Source of the DNA: Methanogenium sp.
GTDB lineage: Archaea > Halobacteriota > Methanomicrobia > Methanomicrobiales > Methanomicrobiaceae
Direction: 5' to 3'
Assembly (NCBI GenBank): GCA_030595665.1
Contig: JAUVCV010000005.1
Location: 1-64,000 of the forward strand
DNA length: 64,000 nucleotides
Positions within the stretch are counted from its first letter, which is position 1; every line of letters starts with the position of its first letter. Below are positions 43,614 through 52,077 of the stretch, in pieces. The notes under the pieces were generated by a model. That model was not told the DNA's origin. It made no database searches and saw only the letters and a program-made list of their open reading frames with translations. A program made the translations under genes and the position numbers.

Positions 43614-44867
43614 TTAATGTATAGGTTCCGCCGAATGGAGAAGGGCTTCACCTTTCTGCGCCATTTTTTCCGCAATCTCTGCATCACGTCCTTCTGCAGT
43701 GATACGAACCTTTGGTTCCGTGCCACTCGCCCGGATCAGGCACCAGCCATCCTCCTCTTCAATGCGAATGCCATCTGTCGGATTATCTGCACCCAGCGCC
43801 ATAAGCAGGGCACGCCCATCTTCGCGGCGGAATGAACGGCGAATGAGAGGATAGTGAGGATATTCTGCCACCTTCTCTGCGACATCCCACTCTGCTGCCA
43901 TTGCACAGTAAAGCGCTGCTGCATACGGACCGTCCGGGCAAAGGGAATGGGCAGGGAAGATCCAGCTCCCGGACGGTTCACCGCCGAAATCACCACCGGA
44001 TACCAGCGCTTCAGATACAAACGAATCACCAACCGGTGTTCTTCTGACGGTCGCCACCTCTTCAATGGCCATAGATGCGTCCACCGTTGTCACTACACTC
44101 GCTGCACCAGTCCATTCAGCAAAGAGCATGAGGAGATGATCTCCGCTGATATAGTTTCCCTGATTGTCAAATGCCATGAACCGGTCAGCATCACCATCAT
44201 GAATAAGGGCCCCTGCAGCACCTGCCTGCTTCACCATTGCCGGGATATAGGGGAGGTGCTCTTCCAGAGGTTCAGATGGGCGTGCAAAAAAACCCTGCAC
44301 TGTGCAGTTAATACCAGTATACCGTATTCCCGCACGCCGGAGAAGGGCTGGCGTTACCCGTGATGCCGCACCGTTTCCACAGTCAAGCACAACATTCAGT
44401 CCTTCCGGGAGAGAGACGGCGTCCAGTATTGCGTCCAGATATGGCCGGATGATATCAACCCCATCTGTCTCCCCCTGTTCTTTCCAGCCGGTAATATGCG
44501 GCAGGATATAGGTATCCTCAATCTCCTGCTGGCGGTCCAGAGAGAAGGCAGAACCATCGGGGTTCACCAGTTTCAGCCCGTTGTATTCTTCCGGATTGTG
44601 TGAGGCGGTGATCATACAGCCGGCATTGTGGTGCTGTGCGGCATACGCCACGGTGGGTGTAGGGGCAACACCACCGGATACAACCCGGCATCCAGCCGCA
44701 GCGGCACCCGCGGTAAACGCTGCTTCCAGCAGGGGACCAGTCGTGCGTGCGTCACGACCGGTGACGATGGAAGAACTGGAGGCGCCGACACATCCGCCGA
44801 CCTCCAGCGCAGTCATTATCAGTTCAGGGCCGAACGGACGGCGTATTCCTGAAGAACCAAAGAGCAT
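43614..44867 (-). CDS. glmM: Phosphoglucosamine mutase
   Basis: The 417-residue phosphohexomutase has the phosphoserine loop TASHNPEEYNGLK (about 86), the metal loop DGDADRFM (about 223) and the sugar-binding GGEPSGSWIFP (about 297). It probably turns GlcN-6-P into GlcN-1-P between GlmS and GlmU; phosphomannomutase activity is possible. ATG 44867 is preferred to the TTG at 44897, since the family begins with the MLFGSSGIRR segment. Confidence 0.88.
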   Translation of the reverse strand: MLFGSSGIRRPFGPELIMTALEVGGCVGASSSSIVTGRDARTTGPLLEAAFTAGAAAAGCRVVSGGVAPTPTVAYAAQHHNAGCMITASHNPEEYNGLKLVNPDGSAFSLDRQQEIEDTYILPHITGWKEQGETDGVDIIRPYLDAILDAVSLPEGLNVVLDCGNGAASRVTPALLRRAGIRYTGINCTVQGFFARPSEPLEEHLPYIPAMVKQAGAAGALIHDGDADRFMAFDNQGNYISGDHLLMLFAEWTGAASVVTTVDASMAIEEVATVRRTPVGDSFVSEALVSGGDFGGEPSGSWIFPAHSLCPDGPYAAALYCAMAAEWDVAEKVAEYPHYPLIRRSFRREDGRALLMALGADNPTDGIRIEEEDGWCLIRASGTEPKVRITAEGRDAEIAEKMAQKGEALLHSAEPIH

Positions 44868-44916
44868 ACAGGTACCATGAAAAAGAGGAGTATTCAATCT
44901 ATCTGTTTAATGCCGT

Positions 44917-45522
44917 TCACCGGGCAAAGGGGCACCAGTGTTCTACATCCAGGAAGGTGGCAACACCTGCAGTGGAAGGCCCGATAAAGACCATCCGTTT
45001 TTTGCCCCTGTACTGGTCGGTTACTGCAAGGGAGTCAGCCGAAAAGAGACCGTCACCTCCCACCAGGATCACATCTGCATCTTCCGGTGAGGATACCGCT
45101 CTCTTTCCGAGTAGGCGGGTAAGGTCAGGCAGGTTCCCGTTCACATAGATCTTCTTGCCATCAAAGACAGAACATAAATTCGTGAAGCACTGCTCATGGT
45201 CGTTGGGATCACAGGCCTGAGCTTTCCGGCAGAGACAGAGGAATCGTGCAACAACACTCATAATCCCGCAGGCAGCAGTCCGCTTCTCCGGAGTCTCAAG
45301 CGGCGTACCGAACATAAAAGGAATCCGGGTTACCGTCTCTAACGGATATTGTGTGACCACATCCGATGCCGCCCCCCCAAACCCGAACCTGAGGTTGACA
45401 CCACACTCATACCGGCACGCCGGTGCATCTGGCTGGCGTTCAATCCTTACATTACAGTCGTGGCACCCGGTTCCCCGGGTTACCTTCTCCATCTCTTCTA
45501 CCGCATCGGTAACAATACTCAT
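44917..45522 (-). CDS. Uncharacterised Cys-rich protein with a Rossmann-like C-terminus
   Basis: I do not recognise this 201-residue protein. It has 11 cysteines in several groups (GCHDCN, CRYECG, CLCRKAQAC, CFTNLC) that could hold a metal or Fe-S cluster, and ends with a Rossmann-like pattern (DVILVGGDGLFS, KRMVFIGPSTAGV, EHWCPFAR). Its start overlaps the stop of the cyclase-family gene by 4 bases, so the two are co-expressed. Soluble, no signal peptide. A putative metal chelation role is only a guess. Confidence 0.6.
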   Translation of the reverse strand: MSIVTDAVEEMEKVTRGTGCHDCNVRIERQPDAPACRYECGVNLRFGFGGAASDVVTQYPLETVTRIPFMFGTPLETPEKRTAACGIMSVVARFLCLCRKAQACDPNDHEQCFTNLCSVFDGKKIYVNGNLPDLTRLLGKRAVSSPEDADVILVGGDGLFSADSLAVTDQYRGKKRMVFIGPSTAGVATFLDVEHWCPFAR

Positions 45523-46124
45523 ACATCCTCCTTTCGCACGATGACACGTGCCGGTGCCCCGTCACCGTCTCTGATCTTCAGTGGCAGTGCAATCATATAA
45601 TAGTCTCCCGCACTGACCCCACTGAGATCCAGATATTCAATAACGGGGATGCCTGCCCCCAGAATCCTGCGGTGCACATCACCGGTCCCGTCATATGCCT
45701 CAATGGACGGAGTATCGATTCCGATGACACGAATGCCGGATGCGGCAACAAGGTCTGCGGCATCCTGATCAAGACAGGCATATTCAGGGTCAAAAGACGT
45801 TTTTTCAGAATAACCGGTTTTAATGATAAGTCGCTCGGATCCTATCCCGGAACGAATACCCTCCGGGCGAATGGCTGAGCGCCGGCAACCCAGGTCAATA
45901 ATTGTCACCGGGCCGATAAAAGTCTCAGGCGGGATTTGGTCAATAGTCATCCCGTCTTCAATATAATGGGCAGGCGAGTCAATGTGAGTCCCGCTGTGAC
46001 TGCTTGCAACCAGCACTGAGACCCGATACCCGTCTCTTAAAGAGCTTCGGCATTCCGGGACACCGTCCCCGGGATACGTACAGGCTGGTTCAGGAAAGGA
46101 ACGGGTGAGGTCAATAAAAACCAT
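45519..46124 (-). CDS. Cyclase family protein (kynurenine formamidase-like)
   Basis: The 201-residue metallohydrolase carries the family signature HSGTHIDSPAH (about 43-53, three metal-binding residues) and GIDTPSIEA further on. Members hydrolyse N-formylkynurenine or other amides and lactones. No tryptophan-degradation genes are near, so the substrate is open. It lies between SufBD and the Cys-rich unknown in one minus-strand run. Confidence 0.88.
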   Translation of the reverse strand: MVFIDLTRSFPEPACTYPGDGVPECRSSLRDGYRVSVLVASSHSGTHIDSPAHYIEDGMTIDQIPPETFIGPVTIIDLGCRRSAIRPEGIRSGIGSERLIIKTGYSEKTSFDPEYACLDQDAADLVAASGIRVIGIDTPSIEAYDGTGDVHRRILGAGIPVIEYLDLSGVSAGDYYMIALPLKIRDGDGAPARVIVRKEDV

Positions 46125-46129
46125 ACCCT

Positions 46130-47239
46130 TCAGAACCCATCTTCTGCGGCATCAATCGCAGCATCAATCTGCCGTTGGAGTGATTCCGGCAGGCCCTGTA
46201 TCTTCACATCAAGGAACCCGCGGATGATGGTCGCCGTTGCCTCTTCCTCATTCAGGCCACGGGCCATCAGGTATTCAATCTCATCGTGGGCTATTTTACC
46301 CACTGCCGCCTCATGGGAGAGTTCGGTGTTTGTAAGCCGCCCCTCAATCTCCGGGATTGCATGGATAGTCCCGTCTTTAAGAATGAGGCCCTTACACTCG
46401 ATATGACCCCGTGTCTCTTCTGCCCCACCAATGATGTGGGCTCTTGTGATCACATTTCCCCCACGGGTAATCACACGGGACAGGAGTTCAGCACTTGTAC
46501 CCTTCGCTTCCAGAATGGCACGCTGGCCGAGGTCAAGTTCCGAACCCTCCGGTGCAAGCACAACCGAACTGAACCGGGCCACAGAATTTTCACCGGTTAA
46601 CCGGGCCTCAGGATACATCTGGACACGCTTCACCGGTTTCATGCTGATATAATTTGAGAGGAACGTGCCGTTCTCCTCCAGTTTGGCTGCACTCCGCGGG
46701 ACGACGGTTACATCCTCCCCCCAGGTGTGAATCATCGTTGTGCTGATAAGAGCATCTTTCCCCACATAAATTTCAGTGACACCGTAGTGTGAACCATGCC
46801 CTACAGAGTGGCTGGAGACACATCCGGTAATCAGATGCAGTTCTGCTCCTTCCTCAGCAATGATAATATTGTGTACAGTCTGGATATCATCCGTTGCCAT
46901 ATACAGGCAAGTCTGGAGGGGGAAGATGTTTTTACTGCCCTTCTTTGCAATGATGGTATATCCGCGTGGTTCCTGCGCTGCTACATACCGGGTGTATTCA
47001 TCCTTGTCCTTATCAACAAGATTCCAGTAATAGTCCTTGAGCCAGTCGTATTTTTTGAGTGCTTCTGCTGTCGGAAGCATCTCAATTCCTTCATATGTAC
47101 AGGATGTATGCCTGACATCCTGATCTGCCTGGAAAAAGCTTCCACACCTATTCTCTGAGGAAAGTATCATCCCGGATTGTTCAAGACGCTCCTTATCCTC
47201 TGGGGAAAGGTCTTCAAATCCGGTTATAGCTTTACGCAT
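46130..47239 (-). CDS. SufB/SufD-type Fe-S cluster scaffold protein
   Basis: The 369-residue protein is a SufBD family member: CGSFFQADQD near the N-terminus, a long beta-helix core (VGHGSHYGVTEIYVGKDALIST, TFLSNYISMKP) and the C-terminal LSHEAAVGKIAHDEIEYLMARGL segment with the conserved His/Glu pair. With SufC it builds Fe-S clusters, the simple archaeal SufBC system. I start at ATG 47239, which gives a normal N-terminus and overlaps sufC by 16 bases. Confidence 0.93.
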   Translation of the reverse strand: MRKAITGFEDLSPEDKERLEQSGMILSSENRCGSFFQADQDVRHTSCTYEGIEMLPTAEALKKYDWLKDYYWNLVDKDKDEYTRYVAAQEPRGYTIIAKKGSKNIFPLQTCLYMATDDIQTVHNIIIAEEGAELHLITGCVSSHSVGHGSHYGVTEIYVGKDALISTTMIHTWGEDVTVVPRSAAKLEENGTFLSNYISMKPVKRVQMYPEARLTGENSVARFSSVVLAPEGSELDLGQRAILEAKGTSAELLSRVITRGGNVITRAHIIGGAEETRGHIECKGLILKDGTIHAIPEIEGRLTNTELSHEAAVGKIAHDEIEYLMARGLNEEEATATIIRGFLDVKIQGLPESLQRQIDAAIDAAEDGF

Positions 47240-47955
47240 TCTATACACTCCCGATACCCTTTTTCCTGAATGACCTTCAGCATTTCCCGTGGGTTGCCAC
47301 GGCACCGGATCTCACCATTACAGAGCATGTGGCCGAGATCCGCCTCAAGATAATTCATAATATACCCGGTGTGGGTAATGATAAGACCGGATTTCTTGCG
47401 ATTTCTGATATGACGATCCTTATCGACAAGCTGGGCAATCGCTTTTCCTATGAGCGAAATGTTTTCAAGATCCACACCGCTCTCCGGTTCATCAAGCATG
47501 ACAAAATCAGGCTGCTGGACCATCAGCTGAAGCACTTCACTGCGTTTGATCTCACCACCAGAGAAATTTGCATTCAGGTCACGCTCCAGAAACGGACTCA
47601 TGTTCATCATTTCAGCGTATTCATGTGCCTTCGCAGGGGAGCCACCAGACATCACATCCAGAAGTTTGCCGAGTTTGAGGCCGGAAATGGTCGGTGGGCG
47701 CTGAAACATCATGCCCATGCCATAGCGTGCCCGTTCATACAGCGGAATTTCGGTGACATCGTGACCCCGGAAGATGACCCGTCCCTCAGTTATGGTGTAA
47801 TTACTAAATCCCATAATTGAACGAAGAAGGGTTGTCTTTCCGGATCCGTTCGGTCCCATCAGGATATGGGTTTCTCCCTCCGGGATCTTGAGATTAACTC
47901 CATGGATTATCTCTTTTCCCCCTATTTCAACGTGGAGATTTTCAACATTCAGCAT
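47224..47955 (-). CDS. sufC: Fe-S assembly ATPase SufC
   Basis: The 243-residue ABC ATPase has Walker A GPNGSGKTTL (about 34), the signature FSGGEIKRSEVLQL (about 132) and Walker B FVMLDEPESGVD (about 152). SufC drives cluster assembly on SufB/D. It is the first gene of the run and overlaps the scaffold gene. Confidence 0.95.
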   Translation of the reverse strand: MLNVENLHVEIGGKEIIHGVNLKIPEGETHILMGPNGSGKTTLLRSIMGFSNYTITEGRVIFRGHDVTEIPLYERARYGMGMMFQRPPTISGLKLGKLLDVMSGGSPAKAHEYAEMMNMSPFLERDLNANFSGGEIKRSEVLQLMVQQPDFVMLDEPESGVDLENISLIGKAIAQLVDKDRHIRNRKKSGLIITHTGYIMNYLEADLGHMLCNGEIRCRGNPREMLKVIQEKGYRECIECVKL

Positions 47956-48356
47956 AGCATCAACTCTATATCATCTATATCTGATCGGATGTGATATAGG
48001 GATGTCGTCATTACTTTGGATTAACTCTTCATCCCTTTAGAGAAGAAAGCACAGAGTCTAAACCTTCCATATCATGATACAGAACTCACTTTCACCCCCC
48101 ACACAGCTCAACACCATATACGTGATGATGCAATTCAGAAGTATGTCAGAGACATTTCAGTTCATTGCAACACGGGCAAAAGAACATCCGCAAATTATCC
48201 GGAGAAGCCAGATGTCGAAACAGGCATTCTTATCCAGCAGAACAACGGGCAAAAAGAGAACAGAATATTCCTATGCATTGACTCCCCGCACATCCCTTCC
48301 GATCATTTCTGTCTGACAGAGTCATTCTGAAAAAAATATGCAGAAGATGTGCAGAT
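47956..48356. other. Non-coding stretch between sufC and the lipoprotein gene
   Basis: About 400 bases with the sufC promoter (minus strand) and one 80-codon plus-strand frame (48074-48316) that has neither a Shine-Dalgarno nor protein-like composition. I see nothing else. Confidence 0.5.
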
Positions 48357-49487
48357 TCAGGTCACTCCATGTTCCCATGCAGTAACTGCCTCTGAGAGTC
48401 CGGGACGGTCATAGAGATGAGTGGCTACATAGTTGGTGAATTCTACATCTGTGAGATAGGTACCATAGCAGGTGCGGAATTCTTCCAGTACCTCATTGTA
48501 TTCTGCCACATGACCGTTGTAGTCTGAAACCGCAGCATTATATCTTCCTATGTCACCCGTACTCTTCAGGTGTGAGAGCAGGCCATTTTCCTCATCAAGT
48601 GCACGCTTCATCACATCGAGATTCTCTTCCATCACAACAAGGGACGCCTTCTCTTCCTCTGCACGGGCCCGCGCTTTGGCTGCTGCCCGATCAATCCGCC
48701 GCGTCTCATTTGCTTTTCCGTACCCCATTGTCCCATTCCCAACAGGGATAACAAACAGGTCTGATGTGAGCGTTACACCATTCTCAAATTTCACCGTTGG
48801 TATGCCAATCAGGCTCACATTGGTTGTTTCAACAAAGAGATATCCACTGTCACGGTATCCGGGTTCATCTGATGCAATACCCACCGCCATATGTGAATCG
48901 TCGGGGAAGAAGAAGAGTGAGACATTATACCCTTCCTGCGAGAGGAGGCCTGCCAGAAGGATGCTCTTATCATCACAGTCCCCCACAGTCTCAATCACCG
49001 TCTCAACCGGAAATTTAGGTCCTGTTTCATCCGGACGGGTATCATATGCCAGTGACTGCACATAGACCGCCAAAAGTTCAAGATATTCATCACTGTCCCC
49101 TGTCGTATCGGATCCAGCCCCCCTCAGTGCTTCAGCAGTGGAAGAATAAACCTGTTCCATCTCCGGATCCGTAAGAAACGAGAGATAATACCCGGTTGTC
49201 CAGTCGTCATCGTCTCCCCATTCACCCAGAAGAACCGCCCGTTTGTCAGCATCTGCCGCCGCCTCATACAGACCCTGTGGCACGATCACTGATACTGATA
49301 CGGAGCTCTCCTGAAACGGGAATGCCAGGGATGATGTGGCAAGCCTGCCATCATCCTCATAGGAACCAACCCCGGGGTATTCTGCCGAAGGACCAAAATT
49401 GAAGAGGGATGTGGTACATCCACATGCAGAAACAGAAATACCAAGGATTGCTATAGCAAGCAGATACTGCCAGTGAACCTGTTTCAT
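48357..49487 (-). CDS. Lipoprotein with transglutaminase-like domain
   Basis: The 376-residue protein has a signal peptide with lipobox VSAC (C22), so it is lipid-anchored outside. The core has the Cys-His-Asp layout of transglutaminase-like proteases: GDCDDKSILLAGLLS (about 168), HMAVGIA (about 200) and FVETT (about 222). A helical coiled region follows (about 270-330: AAAKARARAEEEKASLVVMEENL). Role unknown; likely envelope protein processing. No neighbour explains it. Confidence 0.82.
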   Translation of the reverse strand: MKQVHWQYLLAIAILGISVSACGCTTSLFNFGPSAEYPGVGSYEDDGRLATSSLAFPFQESSVSVSVIVPQGLYEAAADADKRAVLLGEWGDDDDWTTGYYLSFLTDPEMEQVYSSTAEALRGAGSDTTGDSDEYLELLAVYVQSLAYDTRPDETGPKFPVETVIETVGDCDDKSILLAGLLSQEGYNVSLFFFPDDSHMAVGIASDEPGYRDSGYLFVETTNVSLIGIPTVKFENGVTLTSDLFVIPVGNGTMGYGKANETRRIDRAAAKARARAEEEKASLVVMEENLDVMKRALDEENGLLSHLKSTGDIGRYNAAVSDYNGHVAEYNEVLEEFRTCYGTYLTDVEFTNYVATHLYDRPGLSEAVTAWEHGVT

Positions 49488-49603
49488 CTGTATCGATTCT
49501 GTCAGATATACAGAAAAGGTTCACCATCCTGCCCTCATTCGATTCACTTTCACCCTCCCCGGCATGCACTTTACCATTCACCCACTAAGAACCCATACAG
49601 AAA

Positions 49604-50671
49604 ATGTATGACGGGAAACTGAACACTGAAATTGCAAAGAGATGGGCTGGTGAAACGGCTGCCACATACGGAGCGGACCTGCGTATACCTGAACCACAGG
49701 GATGGTTCCCGGGGATATCATCCCCTACGACCGCTCACACTATGCAACGTGCCCTGCTGGCAGAGTACGAGGGCTGTACTGTAGAAGAGGTCTTTGATGG
49801 GCATGAAATTGAGACAGCACAGGGAACATGCTATGCTGTTGAGACCTCTGAAAAGATGAAAATCGCACGCCCGGATATATCCGTTCTATCAGATACCATC
49901 ATGCAGGAACTTCGTCTTATTCACGGTATTGGAGAGGTTACTGCGGAAAAATTTCAACGAAGAGGCATGCAGGATATTTCGGACCTCAGGAATCATCCCC
50001 GGTTTGGCACGGAGGCCCGTATCATTACAGATGCAGCAGATGCAGAGGACTGGGCATTTCTGGAAGCACACTGCCGCATGCGGCGCTCACCCTCTGACAA
50101 TCTCTCTTTGCTCTTCTCTCTTGTGACACCCACCTCTGATCTGCTCTTCTTTGATATTGAGACTCTGGGCATCTTCTCACAGCCTGCCATTCTCCTCGGA
50201 ACAGGCAGAATACGGGGCACACATATGAACATAACCCAGTACCTTCTGCGTGACATCAGTGAGGAACCCGCTGCCCTCACAGCCGTAATGGCAGATATCA
50301 CAGATCCCACCCGCCTTGTCACCTATAACGGCAGAGCAGTTGATTATCCGTTTTTCAGGGATCGTGCAGGCTACTATGGTATTCCCACTCCCGGAGAACC
50401 AGCACACACTGATCTCCTTCATCACGTACGCCGGCAGTGGAAAAAACGACTGCCTGACTGCCGCCTGGGAACTGTGGAAGGTGAAATTCTCGGCCAGTAC
50501 CGTAAAGAGGATCTGCCCGGCAGTCTTGTGCCATGGTATTACCAGACATACCGTCGTTTAGGTAATCCCGGCCCACTGGTCCCGATAACAGAGCACAACC
50601 GCCTTGACATCGCCAATCTTCCCCTGATCTACGAACGTCTTCTGGAGGGGTGCCTGTGCCCGCCACACTGA
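49604..50671 (+). CDS. MrfB/YprB-like RNase H-fold 3'-5' exonuclease
   Basis: The 355-residue protein contains a helix-hairpin-helix stretch (LIHGIGEVTAEKFQRRGM, about 105-125) and an RNase H-like exonuclease domain (about 180-345) with LLFFDIETLG, LVTYNGRAVDYPFF, DLLHHVRR and EHNRLDI, the DEDD residues. Such proteins (COG3359) pair with YprA/MrfA helicases in DNA repair. Downstream, only a stub of that helicase remains (next entry), and its ribosome-binding site lies inside the end of this gene. Confidence 0.85.
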   Translation: MYDGKLNTEIAKRWAGETAATYGADLRIPEPQGWFPGISSPTTAHTMQRALLAEYEGCTVEEVFDGHEIETAQGTCYAVETSEKMKIARPDISVLSDTIMQELRLIHGIGEVTAEKFQRRGMQDISDLRNHPRFGTEARIITDAADAEDWAFLEAHCRMRRSPSDNLSLLFSLVTPTSDLLFFDIETLGIFSQPAILLGTGRIRGTHMNITQYLLRDISEEPAALTAVMADITDPTRLVTYNGRAVDYPFFRDRAGYYGIPTPGEPAHTDLLHHVRRQWKKRLPDCRLGTVEGEILGQYRKEDLPGSLVPWYYQTYRRLGNPGPLVPITEHNRLDIANLPLIYERLLEGCLCPPH

Positions 50672-50805
50672 CAGACATAATCTGCAGAGACCCGGAATAC
50701 AGAGATCATGTGACGCACCGGGATGATTTAGCTGGCGTATTAGCTCAGTTTGCAGAGCCCGACCCCCGCTGGACAAGACAGGTGCTGCAGTGCTCCCTGG
50801 GATGA
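50656..50805 (+). pseudogene. Probable truncated N-terminus of the YprA/MrfA-type helicase
   Basis: GTG 50656 follows GGAGGGG and overlaps the end of the exonuclease gene. It encodes 49 residues: LTDIICRDPEYRDHVTHRDD, then LAQFAEPDPRWTRQVLQCSLG and a stop. The pattern resembles the first 50 residues of B. subtilis YprA (short helix, V-x-x-H, then a proline region and a helix before the Q motif). The partner helicase is expected exactly here. The remaining 700 or so residues are missing. Alternatively this is an unrelated small protein. Confidence 0.5.
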
Positions 50806-50871
50806 TGTGCACAACCGATAAATCTCCCACTGATGATGGAACCTCTTTCACATGTGACATTACAGAACAGA

Positions 50872-51855
50872 TTACTTCCCTGTCATGCAGCGACCATTCT
50901 GCATCCGGCACTCCATAAAGATACGTCGGTTGATGATGCGCCACACAAGAATCAGCTCCATCGCCTCAGTCGCGGTCACATACTCCCTCCCTGCATAGAG
51001 AGAGAGAGGTCCCACTCCTGTCTCCTCCTCTACTGCCTCCTCAAGCCGGCGAATCACTTCATAGCGGAAATCACCATCAAACCGGACGGCACCCATCGTT
51101 CTTCCATACATCTCTTCAGACTGAAACCCGATGAGAAAATCCCGCTCTGCAAGAGAAGTCATAGCAAAGAGGTCCAGGGGAAATACAATATTTTTTACCG
51201 TATTTTCAAACCGTTCCTGCAGGAGACTGACTGCATACATGCCCTGAGAACCAGATGTGTCAAAGACAGATGGTGAGATCCTGAGGATGGCATCGGCATA
51301 CTGTCTTTGGGGTGCCACATATGCCTCATAATCCGGTTTCCGTGCACAAATTTCTGCTGAAACCTGTTCCGGCGAATAGCCTCTGTCCCCGACATCGCGG
51401 GAAACCTTCCATGCATATTTCACCGCATCGTCCGGGTCGACATAACAGGTAAAATCAAAATAGTTCCGCATTATTTCTGTTGAAAACGGATGGAGTCCTT
51501 CCACAATGATAATTTTTTTGGGGGAAAACAGGATCGGTGCATCAAAGGTACCCTTTGTATGATTATAGGATGGTTTAAGAATCGTTTGCCCCCCTTTCAG
51601 GAGACGGAGATGCTCCTCAAAAAGGGAGAAATTGTTGGCATCCGGGTGGAGCGGGGTGATGCCACGCTCAGCACGGGCATCCCTGTCAAGAAGATGATAA
51701 TCATCCATAGAGAATGAGCAAACCAGTTCAGGCCCGAAAATTTCACGAAAGGCCCGGGTAAAGGTAGTCTTCCCCGACCCTGAGTCTCCTGCGACACCAA
51801 TGGTATAAATGCAGTCAGATGCCCGTATTGTATCCCTGAAGTTCCCGGTTTCCAT
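50872..51855 (-). CDS. prk: Phosphoribulokinase (methanogen type)
   Basis: The 327-residue kinase opens with a P-loop (GVAGDSGSGKTTF, about 20-32), then SMDDYHLLDRD (about 49), HPDANNFSLFEEHL, KPSYNHTKGTF, and IIVEGLHPF (about 113), the residues typical of phosphoribulokinases rather than uridine kinases. In Methanospirillum hungatei the homologue phosphorylates ribulose-5-P in the reductive hexulose-phosphate pathway with type III Rubisco. No Rubisco gene is in this window. The product is cytoplasmic. Confidence 0.87.
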   Translation of the reverse strand: METGNFRDTIRASDCIYTIGVAGDSGSGKTTFTRAFREIFGPELVCSFSMDDYHLLDRDARAERGITPLHPDANNFSLFEEHLRLLKGGQTILKPSYNHTKGTFDAPILFSPKKIIIVEGLHPFSTEIMRNYFDFTCYVDPDDAVKYAWKVSRDVGDRGYSPEQVSAEICARKPDYEAYVAPQRQYADAILRISPSVFDTSGSQGMYAVSLLQERFENTVKNIVFPLDLFAMTSLAERDFLIGFQSEEMYGRTMGAVRFDGDFRYEVIRRLEEAVEEETGVGPLSLYAGREYVTATEAMELILVWRIINRRIFMECRMQNGRCMTGK

Positions 51856-52077
51856 CTATGTATGTTACTCCTCACCGGAGAGTGAAAAGTGCACCGATCC
51901 AGGGTGATGATACAGGCAGAAACTGACCCGGGCAATCACCGGGAAAAATCTCCGGCATAATCAAGAAGATTATAATTCCCCCACCTGGAAGGCTGGTACA
52001 ACCCCCGGACATTTGAAAATAATGTGTGTGTGTCTGTGGGTGTCCCTGACATCCGCCAGGTCATCCACTCCTGCTTT

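Noticed and set aside
48074-48316. 80-codon frame between sufC and the transglutaminase-like lipoprotein
   Set aside because: No start signal, composition unlike neighbouring genes, no family.
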